Shown piece after piece: positions 36,325 through 44,479 of a stretch of DNA of 64,000 nucleotides (positions are counted from its first letter, which is position 1; every line of letters starts with the position of its first letter). The notes under the pieces are model-generated. The model was given only the letters and a program-made list of their open reading frames with translations, did not search any database and was not told the origin of the DNA. Made by a program: the position numbers and the translations under genes. The DNA is from Flavobacteriales bacterium (GTDB taxonomy: Bacteria; Bacteroidota; Bacteroidia; Flavobacteriales_E; Vicingaceae), in NCBI GenBank assembly GCA_018608405.1, contig JABAZP010000015.1, forward strand, positions 1-64,000, read 5' to 3'.

Positions 36325-36545
36325 TGTATACTCTGTTTACCGCTGAAAATTGCACCCAATGTGCTCAGGTTGAATCGTATTTAACGAAGCACGAAGTAGC
36401 TTTTAGAAAAGTAAATGTAGATCAATCTACAGAATGCCCACCTTTACAGATATTTGCTTTTCCAGCGCTTTTTGCGGATACAGAATTGTTGGGTTACGGC
36501 ACTGACATTATTGAGTATGTCAAAAAAAAATCTCAAACTATTTAG
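36324..36545 (+). CDS. Glutaredoxin/thioredoxin-fold small redox protein
   Basis: The 73-residue protein begins MYTLFTAENCTQCAQVESYL: beta strand, then a CxxC active site (CTQC), as in NrdH/glutaredoxin-like proteins. FAFPALFAD carries the cis-Pro of the fold. Its ATG overlaps the original stop of the Crp-like gene (TAATG), so it was translationally coupled to it. The last codons form the left part of a terminator. Substrate unknown. Confidence 0.72.
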   Translation: MYTLFTAENCTQCAQVESYLTKHEVAFRKVNVDQSTECPPLQIFAFPALFADTELLGYGTDIIEYVKKKSQTI

Positions 36546-36556
36546 TTTGAGATTTT
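36528..36556. terminator. Bidirectional terminator between glutaredoxin-like and RRM genes
   Basis: A perfect 13-bp stem (36528-36540 and 36543-36555) with a TT loop. On the plus strand it is followed by TTTTG; on the minus strand by a T9 run (the A9 at 36522-36530). It serves the convergent genes ending at 36545 and 36581. Confidence 0.85.
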
Positions 36557-36580
36557 GAAGTCTTAAAGAAATATATTGGT

Positions 36581-36829
36581 CTATTTTTCTTCCCTTGGGT
36601 TACCGGGACTTACTTTTAGATTTCTTCCCATGTGGTCAAATCCGTTTAAAGCTTCTATTGCTTTAGTTCCGGTTTCTTCGCTCATTTCAACGAAACCAAA
36701 ACCTTTAGAGCGACCTGTGAATTTGTCTGTAATAATCTTTACTGAGGTGACATCACCAAACTCAGCAAAAAGGTTTCCTAAATCGTCTTCAGTAGATTTG
36801 TACGAAATATTTCCTACGTAAATGTTCAT
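36581..36829 (-). CDS. RRM-domain RNA-binding protein
   Basis: An 82-residue single-RRM protein with RNP2 (MNIYVGNISYKS) and RNP1 (SKGFGFVEM) in the right positions and spacing. Such small RRM proteins are abundant in Bacteroidota and cyanobacteria, often cold-induced, and bind single-stranded RNA. The A-rich 5' region (ATAATTGTTTAGTTC) has no Shine-Dalgarno sequence. Confidence 0.9.
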   Translation of the reverse strand: MNIYVGNISYKSTEDDLGNLFAEFGDVTSVKIITDKFTGRSKGFGFVEMSEETGTKAIEALNGFDHMGRNLKVSPGNPREEK

Positions 36830-36936
36830 GATATAATTGTTTAGTTCAAAACAAAGAAAAGAAATATTTTATAAATATTTGGATTTCAATTAAAATATCA
36901 CGCTACGGTTGGGTTAAATCGAAACTAGCTTCTGGA

Positions 36937-37473
36937 TTAATTTGCACTTATGGCACTCTGAAATTCTTTTACATACTGGTCCCAAGGTGTTGATTGATAA
37001 GATCCTTCTCCAAAATACTTTATAATTTCTTCTAAACTTTTTGGATCTTGATACCCTGCAATTGATGGGTGCATCAGTTCTACATTTTCATCGAGGTAAA
37101 CAATTGAAGGATAGGTCATTTTACCATTCAATAGGGCTACTGCAAGTTGATGTGGCCCTCGTCGCTGCGTTAAGTTTTCGTTAATAAATGTTTGCTGACC
37201 CAAAACCACTGTGTCTTTGCGCTCTGCGTTTAATTTAACTGCCCAGTAATTCTCGTTAATGTATTTGATGATTACAGGATTCGTAAACGTATTGGCATCC
37301 ATTTTTTTGCACCATCCGCACCAATCAGTATATACATCTACAATAAACTTTTTCGGTTCTTTTTCATTTCGCTTCACAGCTTCCTCAAAACTCAACCACT
37401 CAATTTTATCCTTTTGTGCAGCACTGCTTAGTCCTAATAGCACGCAAAACAATAGAGGCAATAATTTATTCAT
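36937..37473 (-). CDS. Exported thioredoxin-like protein (CGWC)
   Basis: The 178-residue protein has a signal peptide (LLPLLFCVLLGLSSAAQ) and a thioredoxin fold with VDVYTDWCGWCKKMDANTF, i.e. a CGWC active site near residue 52, and the cis-Pro segment MTYPSIVYLDE. It resembles periplasmic thioredoxin-family proteins of Bacteroidota (DUF255-like). Role: disulfide reduction or exchange in the periplasm. Divergent from the putative porin at 37590 with about 115 bp between starts. Confidence 0.8.
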   Translation of the reverse strand: MNKLLPLLFCVLLGLSSAAQKDKIEWLSFEEAVKRNEKEPKKFIVDVYTDWCGWCKKMDANTFTNPVIIKYINENYWAVKLNAERKDTVVLGQQTFINENLTQRRGPHQLAVALLNGKMTYPSIVYLDENVELMHPSIAGYQDPKSLEEIIKYFGEGSYQSTPWDQYVKEFQSAISAN

Positions 37474-37576
37474 GACATAAAGTTCACATTTTTTTCTTTG
37501 TGCTAAGGTGAAATTTTGTTAAACTAATTTTTAGGTAAATAGGGCGGTAAATCAACAGTATTTTCAATCAGAACGC

Positions 37577-37584
37577 TATCTTTG
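37577..37584 (+). promoter_or_regulatory. -7 box (TATCTTTG) 5 nt before the putative porin start
   Basis: An exact TAnnTTTG match followed by TCGCA and the ATG at 37590; the spacing is the same as at 1580 and 21629. No convincing -33 element was seen. Confidence 0.58.
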
Positions 37585-37589
37585 TCGCA

Positions 37590-39407
37590 ATGAAGAGCTT
37601 TGGGCTATTGTTATCGTTTATGTTTTCCTTCTGTGCTTTGTGGGCACAAAATAAAATACTCGCTGATGATAGTTTACAGCTGACTTATAGGAATATAGGG
37701 AGATATTCGATCAGCCAGAGCGAAGCTTATTTTGACGTTTCCTCGTTCAGAAGATACCGTCCAATTCCCAATCAATTTAGTGCATTTGCAAGGTCGGGGA
37801 ACAATGGGTTACCAAGTCATTCGTATCGCTTTTCTGCACAAGATTGGAATTCAAATTCAATGTTGGGTGGTTTTCAACCGCTATTATTCACGAAAGATTC
37901 CTTGCGATTTTATACATCTTCGCGACCGTTTACGCAGCTTAGTTACTTTAACGGATCAAAGAGTGAACAACAGTTCAGCATTTTTCATACCCAAAATTTA
38001 GGAGAGGGAATGAACTTAGCGTTCAATTATAGAAGAATTACGTCTGAAGGATTTTACATACGTCAATTGGCAACCCACACCCAATTTAATGCCAGTGTAA
38101 AGTTGAAAAGCAGGGATCAGCGCTTTAACACTGATTTGTATTATTTGATTAACTCGATAGAGAATCAAGAAAATGGGGGAGTAGTGCTTTCAGACGATGA
38201 CTCAGAAACTGACAATACAGTGCTGTTGGCTATCAATTTGAGAAATGCTCAGAATCAATCAAAATCACAGGACTGGGGTGCCAAGTCTACTTATGATTTG
38301 ATGTATACCAATGACTCAACCAAAGAGCCATTGCTTTCGATATCACATGAATTTAATTGGCTGAAAGTAAGTCGCAAATACACCGACAACCTGAGTGAAT
38401 CCGCAGACTTTTACGAGACGAGCATTTTTGATGAAATCAATAGTAACGACAGTAGTTTTTCGCAAACCATTTCAAACGAAGTGTTCGCCAATTTTTGGGG
38501 AAATAAATTACAGCTTGGTGCAAGAAATGAGCAGTTGCAATGGTTTCAAAATTACCTTATTCAAGAAGAAACAAGTTCTAATTTCTTGCTTGCTAAGGCC
38601 AATTTAAATTTCGCGGGCGTGCACTTTGCGACTGCTTTTGAAAAAGGCATTTCCGGCTTTCATGAAAACGAGTTGGATTGGAAAATAAGTGCAGCATTTA
38701 ACGATAGTGTGACTTTTCAACCACGATTATATAGCAGAATTAGCAGAAAGCAAAGTGATTTTTTATTGACCAACCAACGAGGTAATAGGAATTACTTTAA
38801 CGCTAACCTGAATACTTCTAATCAGGTTCAAATTGGTGGAGCAGTGAGCCATGAGAAGTATCGTTTTACGGTTGATGTGAATTACAGGTTATTAACCGAT
38901 TATGTTTACTTAGATAGCCTGCAGACTCCTCAGCAAGAAGGAGATCAAATTTCAATTCTACAAGTAAATTTGAGAAAGAATTTTATTTTCTTGAAAAACT
39001 TTAGGTGGAACAATCACTTCCAAATTCAGGCTATATCAAATACTGATGTTGTTCCTCTACCGGCTTTTAGTTCATTTCATTCATTGTTTTACGATAATGA
39101 CTTTTTTAAGAATTCATTGAATTTTCAATTAGGTGCAGATTTTGCATTTATTGGTGAATACGGAGGTTACGCGTATTCCCCTAGTTTGGCACAGTTTTAC
39201 TTACGCCAAGAGAATGCAGCAGCATTGGGTAATATCATCCAATTGGATCTTTTTATGAACTTAAGAATTCACAAAGCTGCTAGAATTTTTGCCAAGCTTG
39301 AGAATATCACCGGTAAACCATTTTCAGAAGAGTCCTATCGCATAGAAAATTACCCTGTGCCTGGAAGGGTATTAAAATTGGGTTTGAGCTGGAGAATGCT
39401 AAATTAA
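37590..39407 (+). CDS. Putative outer-membrane porin (Porin_10-type)
   Basis: The 605-residue protein has a signal peptide (SFGLLLSFMFSFCALWAQ), then DSLQLTYRNIGRYSISQSEA-type text, and a long run of alternating beta-strands rich in Phe/Tyr (FTQLSYFNGSKSEQQFSIFHTQNL, LNLAFNYRRITSEGFY-like). It ends FSEESYRIENYPVPGRVLKLGLSWRM, the pattern of Bacteroidota putative porins, with a final-strand aromatic-rich end. It probably forms a pore or surface barrel; the substrate is unknown. Leaderless promoter upstream. Confidence 0.8.
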   Translation: MKSFGLLLSFMFSFCALWAQNKILADDSLQLTYRNIGRYSISQSEAYFDVSSFRRYRPIPNQFSAFARSGNNGLPSHSYRFSAQDWNSNSMLGGFQPLLFTKDSLRFYTSSRPFTQLSYFNGSKSEQQFSIFHTQNLGEGMNLAFNYRRITSEGFYIRQLATHTQFNASVKLKSRDQRFNTDLYYLINSIENQENGGVVLSDDDSETDNTVLLAINLRNAQNQSKSQDWGAKSTYDLMYTNDSTKEPLLSISHEFNWLKVSRKYTDNLSESADFYETSIFDEINSNDSSFSQTISNEVFANFWGNKLQLGARNEQLQWFQNYLIQEETSSNFLLAKANLNFAGVHFATAFEKGISGFHENELDWKISAAFNDSVTFQPRLYSRISRKQSDFLLTNQRGNRNYFNANLNTSNQVQIGGAVSHEKYRFTVDVNYRLLTDYVYLDSLQTPQQEGDQISILQVNLRKNFIFLKNFRWNNHFQIQAISNTDVVPLPAFSSFHSLFYDNDFFKNSLNFQLGADFAFIGEYGGYAYSPSLAQFYLRQENAAALGNIIQLDLFMNLRIHKAARIFAKLENITGKPFSEESYRIENYPVPGRVLKLGLSWRMLN

Positions 39408-39503
39408 TTGGATCCCAACTCTACCTTACATCTGCATTTGATTGTTCCAAAATTCCCTTTAAGATTGTATGCTTTATTTCTTGTTCAATTCCCAAACTCG
39501 AGA

Positions 39504-39755
39504 TTAATTTAACCCAAGTTTTAATCCAACAAAAACAGTTCTTGGACGAGAAGGGCCATAGATGTATGCTGCATCTCTGTCAATTCCTATATCGAAATCA
39601 GACTGATAGCTGTTAAATGCATTTTGGATTCCACCAAAGAGTTGCACGCTGTAATCGTCGTTCATCTCGAAGGTGTAGGCAACTTTTACATTGTTTTCAA
39701 AGAAAGTGGGAGTGTTCTCAATAATGGTTTGTTCGTTGTCAGGGTCAATTAAATG
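39504..39755 (-). pseudogene. C-terminal fragment of a TonB-dependent receptor
   Basis: Read on the minus strand, the frame ending at the TAA at 39504-39506 encodes about 83 residues beginning around HLIDPDNEQTIIENTPTFFE and including FGGIQNAFNSYQSDFDIGID and the terminal PRTVFVGLKLGLN. These are the last barrel strands of a TonB-dependent receptor. Homology stops at about 39755, where the group II intron sequence begins on the other strand. The rest of the receptor is not found on the far side of the intron, so the locus is rearranged. Confidence 0.78.
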
Positions 39756-40654
39756 AAGCCATAGAACAATGCCGTATCAATTGTATGAAATACAGTTGGG
39801 CAATTGATTTGGACATCAAAGGGTTCTTCGATAACATTGACCATGAACTACTGCTAAAAGCAGTGGAACACTACACCGATAAGAAACACATCTTATTGTA
39901 TGTAAAACGGTGGATAGAGGTTGCTGTAGAGTTACCCGAGGGTACAATCAAACCATCCGAAGGAAAAGGTACCCCACAAGGCGGAGTAATCAGCCCTATG
40001 CTAGCCAATATCTTTATGGACATCGTGTTTGATAAATGGATAGCCAAAGAATATCCTGAAAATGCTATTGAGAGGTATGCAGATGATATTATTGTGCATT
40101 GCAAGAATATCAAAGAAGCATTGCGTTTATTGGAGGCAATAAAGCAACGATTAAAAGACTGTAAATTGGAGTTAAACCGAGAGAAGTCCAAAATCGTTTA
40201 TTGCCGTAGAAACCAAAAACGACAACCGCCTTTTAAAGCGAGGTATCAGGAGTTTGACTTCTTAGGCTTTACCTTTAAACCGAGAATGGAGAAGAAAGGA
40301 GGGAAGATGCGATTAGGCTTTTCTCCTGCCATCAGTCAAAAGAGTATTAGTAGAATAACGAGCGAACTGTTTAAGATGAAGATACACCGTTGGGTGCATT
40401 TGCCTTTTAGCAGAATCGCCTATCAACTCAATCTCAAAATACGCGGATGGCTCAACTATTACGGTGTGTACCGAAAATCTGAAATGCGCAGGTTGTTCAA
40501 GACGTTAAATCAACGATTATACAAGTGGGTTCTCAACAAATACAAACGGTTGAAAAAGAAGCATTGGTATTATTCACTTAAACATTTACAAGGCATAGCC
40601 GAGAGCTACCCGAATATGTTTGAGCATTGGAAATACGAAGGCTTCAGACCGTGA
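39752..40654 (+). pseudogene. ltrA: 5'-truncated group II intron reverse transcriptase/maturase
   Basis: The open frame gives about 300 residues: EAIEQCRINCMKYSWAIDLD, DIKGFFDNIDHELLLKAV (RT3), GTPQGGVISPMLANIF (RT4), ERYADDIIVHC (YADD catalytic core, RT5), FDFLGFTFKPR (RT7) and a C-terminal maturase domain (RWVHLPFSRIAYQLN, IRGWLNYYGVYRKSEMRR, ESYPNMFEHWKYEGFRP). Motifs RT0-RT2, normally ~110-150 residues, are missing, and the nearest ATG (39785) is only a local Met. No HNH endonuclease follows. It can still be a maturase fragment but is not a functional intron protein on its own. Confidence 0.9.
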
Positions 40655-40667
40655 CTTGGATTTTGAA

Positions 40668-40701
40668 GAGCCGTATGAATCGAGAGGTTCACGTACGGTT
40701 C
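40668..40701 (+). ncRNA. Group II intron domain V
   Basis: Exactly 34 nt, starting GAGCCG and ending CGGTTC, with the AGC catalytic triad, a GAGA tetraloop and a two-base bulge on the 3' side of the stem. This is the standard domain V layout. Confidence 0.9.
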
Positions 40702-40743
40702 TGTGAGAGATTTAGGGGTGAGATTCCCCTTTACCTACTCGAC

Positions 40744-40845
40744 TTTATTTTTTTTATTCAGTTTCGTCACTTTATCTTTCCATGAGGCTTCAATCTCACT
40801 TTCCCAATTATCGATTTATTCCAGGCGAAATCTTGTAAATGTATA
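40744..40845. other. Unassigned 100 bp between intron end and glycosyltransferase fragment
   Basis: No complete gene. One minus-strand frame reads SEIEASWKDKVTKLNKKNK over part of it and is then interrupted by a stop, so it may be part of a third disrupted gene; I cannot name it. Confidence 0.3.
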
Positions 40846-41115
40846 TATGTCTTCTCCTCTTGGTGGATGTGGTTTTACGGCGGAAGCTTTTCCGCCCGAG
40901 TCATGGTGGAATATATTCCGTTATTCATGCTGCCTTCGGCGCTATTATTAACACAATTAAAAGGCAGTCAAAGAGCAGTGATTACAACGCTAGTCCTCAT
41001 ATTGGTAATAGTTTGTCAACTCCAGTCGTATCAATATCGCTATTACGAAATTCATTATGGCGACATGACCAAAGAAAAATACTGGGAGGTATTTCTCCTC
41101 CGGAACCGCTTCTAG
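40846..41115 (+). pseudogene. C-terminal fragment of a membrane glycosyltransferase
   Basis: About 88 residues of open frame begin around IYVFSSWWMWFYGGSFSARV and continue VEYIPLFMLPSALLL, a hydrophobic helix VITTLVLILVIVCQ, and EIHYGDMTKEKYWEVFLLRN. This pattern is the end of Bacteroidota ArnT/mannosyltransferase-like polytopic proteins. The preceding ~400 residues are missing. Its TAG stop overlaps the stop of the convergent M1 peptidase (CTAG), so that right-hand neighbourhood is old and the damage came from the left. The related N-terminal stub at 59261 may be the other part of such a gene. Confidence 0.62.
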
Positions 41116-43022
41116 TCTATTTTTTGAAACTTAGCTCTTCGTATATTATTTTGGTGTTCAATTTCTAGCACATAAAATCCATTGCTCAAGCCACTCACAT
41201 CAATGGATTGAACAGCGCGTTGTTCGTGCACTAATTTGCCTTCCACACTGCAGATACGAAGAGTGCTTCCAATTAAACCCTCGGAGTTCTGTAAATACAA
41301 ATAGGCACTTGTTGGGTTCGGGAAAACAGTTAAATCCGTTGCTGCAGGCGTTTCAGAAATGTCAACCGTAAACAACTCTCTCGCAAAAATTCGATCGTCA
41401 GGATTAAAAATAACATTCGTAACGCCTTGTAGGTTGGGGATGTTGAATGCTTGAAAACTTGAAGTTGGTTCAACCACAATAATAGTGTCTATGTTGTTGC
41501 CTGTTAAACGATAGGGTATGGGGATCTCAAAAAACGAAACAGCCGTATCTGAAGGGATTTGCGTTACGTTCAAGGTTAAGTTACTGCCATTCATACTCCA
41601 TGAAGTGTGTATTTGTGGAAAACCTGGACCATAAATCCAATCGTTGAAAAACTCCGTTAAACTCTGGCCATAACTCGCTTCTAAGTGAGCTTTTAAATCT
41701 GGTGTTCTGGCGAAACCAAAAGCTAAGCTCGAATCAGAAATGTAATTCTTTACACCCGCAAAAAAGGCGCTATCTCCAATTTTCCATCGTAACGTATGTA
41801 AGGTAATGGCTCCTTTATTATATACTTGATTATTAAAGAGGCTGTTTACATTGGATGTATCATAGCGATAAACAGAACCATTGGGATAGTTAAAACCCGA
41901 TCGCATGGTTTGATCGAGCCAAACTGGCCAAAATGCAGGATTATGAACTACTCCGAACTCATACGTAAGCCCTGTGATGTACGTCGCAAAAGATTCGTTT
42001 AACCATAAATCACTCCAAGAACCACACGTGATTTTGTTTCCAAACCACTGATGTGCTAATTCATGCGCCTTTAAACCACCACCATAATTTCCCATAAAAC
42101 TCATGGTCTGGTGCTCCATTCCACCTCCAAAAGTAAAGGAAGCGTGGCCGTATTTTTCGTCTTTAAAAGGGTATTCACCGAATAAGGAGTCAAACATGAC
42201 CATAAAATCTTGAACACCAAATAATGACTGTGCGTGCGATTCATTTTGGAACAAGTAGTGCTCCATTAAAATACTATCTCCTTTCACATACAATTGGTCT
42301 TGGTAGGAATCGTATTTACCTGCACCAATCGCTACCAAATAAGCAACGGTAGGATAAGTAGTTTTCCATTTGTATTTCACAGCCGTACCAATGGTATCAA
42401 TTCCTTGTAAAAGTCCAAGCGATGCTACTTTATTGCCTTGGGGAACCGTTACATGAATACTAATGGAGTCTGCTTTATCGGTTAAATCGCTTTTGCAAGG
42501 CCACCAATAACTTGCTCCGTAAGGTTCTGAAAGCGTCCAAATTAAATTTCCATTGGGCACATTCACTCGTGCAAAAGGTGTTCCTACTGGATTGCCGCTG
42601 GGTGTTCCCTTGTAAAATACTTGCACTGAATCGTACGATTGAGAGGGAATAGTGCTTGGAAAGACAAAACCAACTGTATTAAAACCATTGGTTTTTGCTG
42701 TTAAGTAGGTGTTTTGTGCGTAAACTATAGAGTCTACAATTAGTTGATTTCCAAAATCTAAAACAATGCTATCCATTGCAGTTAGTGCCCGAAAATGTAC
42801 GGTAACATCTCCTTGAACAAACCGGACAGCTGGATCCAAATCTAAATCAATTTCATAGTAATGCACATTGTAGTCTGAGGTTTGAGGGGCAGACTTATTG
42901 TTCATTCTGCCAATGGCCGAACGTTTTTCAACGTCAAACAATTTGGTTGGAACGTGCTGAGCCGAAAGAGTGATGCTCAATAAAAAGGAATAGAGGAGTA
43001 GGTATTGTTTCATAATTGACAA
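41112..43022 (-). CDS. M1-family aminopeptidase with T9SS sorting domain
   Basis: A 636-residue secreted zinc peptidase. Signal peptide in the first ~20 residues (LLLYSFLLSITLSAQ). The exopeptidase motif is FGGGMEHQTMSF near residue 300, and the zinc site is LKAHELAHQWFGNK with the distant Glu in WLNESFATYIT. The M1 C-terminal helical domain is absent. Instead the last ~80 residues are a T9SS type A domain (VFPNPTSAYLYLQNSEG to the end). It removes N-terminal amino acids from peptides at the cell surface. It is convergent with the glycosyltransferase fragment and divergent from the sugar transporter gene. Confidence 0.9.
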   Translation of the reverse strand: MSIMKQYLLLYSFLLSITLSAQHVPTKLFDVEKRSAIGRMNNKSAPQTSDYNVHYYEIDLDLDPAVRFVQGDVTVHFRALTAMDSIVLDFGNQLIVDSIVYAQNTYLTAKTNGFNTVGFVFPSTIPSQSYDSVQVFYKGTPSGNPVGTPFARVNVPNGNLIWTLSEPYGASYWWPCKSDLTDKADSISIHVTVPQGNKVASLGLLQGIDTIGTAVKYKWKTTYPTVAYLVAIGAGKYDSYQDQLYVKGDSILMEHYLFQNESHAQSLFGVQDFMVMFDSLFGEYPFKDEKYGHASFTFGGGMEHQTMSFMGNYGGGLKAHELAHQWFGNKITCGSWSDLWLNESFATYITGLTYEFGVVHNPAFWPVWLDQTMRSGFNYPNGSVYRYDTSNVNSLFNNQVYNKGAITLHTLRWKIGDSAFFAGVKNYISDSSLAFGFARTPDLKAHLEASYGQSLTEFFNDWIYGPGFPQIHTSWSMNGSNLTLNVTQIPSDTAVSFFEIPIPYRLTGNNIDTIIVVEPTSSFQAFNIPNLQGVTNVIFNPDDRIFARELFTVDISETPAATDLTVFPNPTSAYLYLQNSEGLIGSTLRICSVEGKLVHEQRAVQSIDVSGLSNGFYVLEIEHQNNIRRAKFQKID

Positions 43023-43171
43023 ATAGTTCTATAAAGTTAAGTCAAAACCTATACGTATTGTTTACTTCTTACTATAATTCGCCCAATTGTCGAAAACTAA
43101 CCCAAAACTTATGGCTTTGATTATAGCTTTCCCTTGAAAAATGATTTACTATTGTTATCTAAATAAATACT

Positions 43172-44479
43172 ATGGCTCAGTCGTATAAAAAGGCATTTTA
43201 CTTATTGACCTCTTTGTTCTTTACGTTCGGACTAATAACGGTATTGGTCGATTCTTTAATACCGAGGTTGAAAGATATATTTGAATTGTCCTACTTTCAG
43301 GCTGGTATGGTTCAGTTTGCCTTTTTTATCGCTTATGGTATAATCTCCATTCCTTCAGGTAGATTACTCCATAAAATTGGATACAAAAGAGGGATAATGT
43401 TGGGTTTAGCGATTATGGGAGTTGGCTGTTTATTGTTTCTGCCAGCAGCCGTTTATCGCTTATTTCCGGTGTTTATGTTAGGATACTTTACGCTCGCTTC
43501 TGGTATGACGATTCTTCAGGTTGCTGCAAATCCATACATTACCATTTTGGGTGAGCCAAGAACTGCGTCTAGCAGACTTATTTTATCTCAAGCATTCAAC
43601 TCGCTCGGAACTACGATTGCTCCGGCAATTGGAGCCATTTTCATTTTAAGTGATACTATTAAATCATCAAATGAGATAAGTCTACTCAATGACATAGATT
43701 TACAAGTATATATGGATGTTGAGTCCTCTGCAATTCGTATGCCTTTTATCGTGCTCGCAGGGATTTTAATTTTGTTGTCTTTTATTGTTTCAAAAACCAA
43801 CTTGCCTCAACTCTTGTCTAGCAAGATTAAAGGGAACTATTCAGAGGCGTTGAAACATACTAAACTAAAAATGGGAGCTGTTGGAATCTTTGTTTATGTA
43901 GGAGCTGAAGTGACGATTGGGAGCTACTTGGTTAACTATTTTATGGACATGAACCTGGCTGAAGTAATTCGTGTGACTCCTTTTATGAGTTCTATCGCTT
44001 CTAGCTTCCATTCAGGAGGTCTAGATACTGTTGACGGTAAGGCTGTTGTGGGCACGTTTGTTACTTTTTATTGGGGCGGTGCAATGGTGGGCCGTTTCAT
44101 TGGATCTTACCTTACCAAAGTTTTCAAACCAAATTTGGTGTTAACAGTATTTGCCTCATTGGCTATTTGTTGTGTGTTGATGAGTATTTCTACCTCTGGA
44201 ATAGCTGCGTTATGGTCTATTGTGGGAGCAGGGTTGTTTAATTCCATTATGTTTCCTACCATTTTTAGCATTGCCATTGAAGATTTAGGGAATTTAAAAC
44301 CGGAAGGTTCGGGAGTTCTGTGCACTGCCATAGCTGGAGGGGCATTTATACCGCCCATGTTCGGCTTTTTTGCAGACATAAGCGGCTTCAAAGTTGCTTT
44401 TGCCTTGGTTATTCTATGTTATGCCTATATTTTATTTTTTGGAAGGGTCTCCTCCAAACTTAAAGCTCCAACAGTATGA
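43172..44479 (+). CDS. FucP-like MFS sugar:proton symporter
   Basis: The 435-residue protein has about 12 transmembrane helices. It has the FucP/NagP/glucose-galactose group features: KKAFYLLTSLFFTFGLITVL-type first helix, IPSGRLLHKIGYKRGIMLGL loop, and GMTILQVAANPYITILGEP, the signature of this family. The second half has TFYWGGAMVGRFIGSYLT and NSIMFPTIFSIAIEDLG. It would import a monosaccharide such as fucose, GlcNAc or mannose; the exact one is inferred from the neighbours. Its stop overlaps the GH92 start by 4 bp, so the two are cotranscribed. Confidence 0.9.
   Translation: MAQSYKKAFYLLTSLFFTFGLITVLVDSLIPRLKDIFELSYFQAGMVQFAFFIAYGIISIPSGRLLHKIGYKRGIMLGLAIMGVGCLLFLPAAVYRLFPVFMLGYFTLASGMTILQVAANPYITILGEPRTASSRLILSQAFNSLGTTIAPAIGAIFILSDTIKSSNEISLLNDIDLQVYMDVESSAIRMPFIVLAGILILLSFIVSKTNLPQLLSSKIKGNYSEALKHTKLKMGAVGIFVYVGAEVTIGSYLVNYFMDMNLAEVIRVTPFMSSIASSFHSGGLDTVDGKAVVGTFVTFYWGGAMVGRFIGSYLTKVFKPNLVLTVFASLAICCVLMSISTSGIAALWSIVGAGLFNSIMFPTIFSIAIEDLGNLKPEGSGVLCTAIAGGAFIPPMFGFFADISGFKVAFALVILCYAYILFFGRVSSKLKAPTV

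Larger units (their letters stand above)
39752..40743 (+). mobile_element. 3' part of a group II intron (5'-truncated copy)
   Basis: It contains the end of the RT/maturase, a 34-nt domain V at 40668-40701 and a domain VI-like hairpin with AGGGG/CCCCT arms (about 40713-40730), and ends CCTACTCGAC near 40743, as bacterial group II introns do. The 5' part (domains I-III and start of the ORF) is absent. Truncation at the 5' side is what incomplete target-primed reverse transcription produces. The left junction meets the TonB receptor remnant at about 39755; no target-site duplication was seen. Confidence 0.85.

Noticed and set aside
39871-40191. Minus-strand frame of 106 codons inside the RT gene
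   Set aside because: It lies opposite conserved RT motifs (YADD, PQGG) and has no protein-like features of its own.
40703-41168. Two further plus-strand frames over the glycosyltransferase fragment
   Set aside because: Only the frame ending at 41115 shows a membrane-protein pattern and overlaps the peptidase stop; the other two are shadows.
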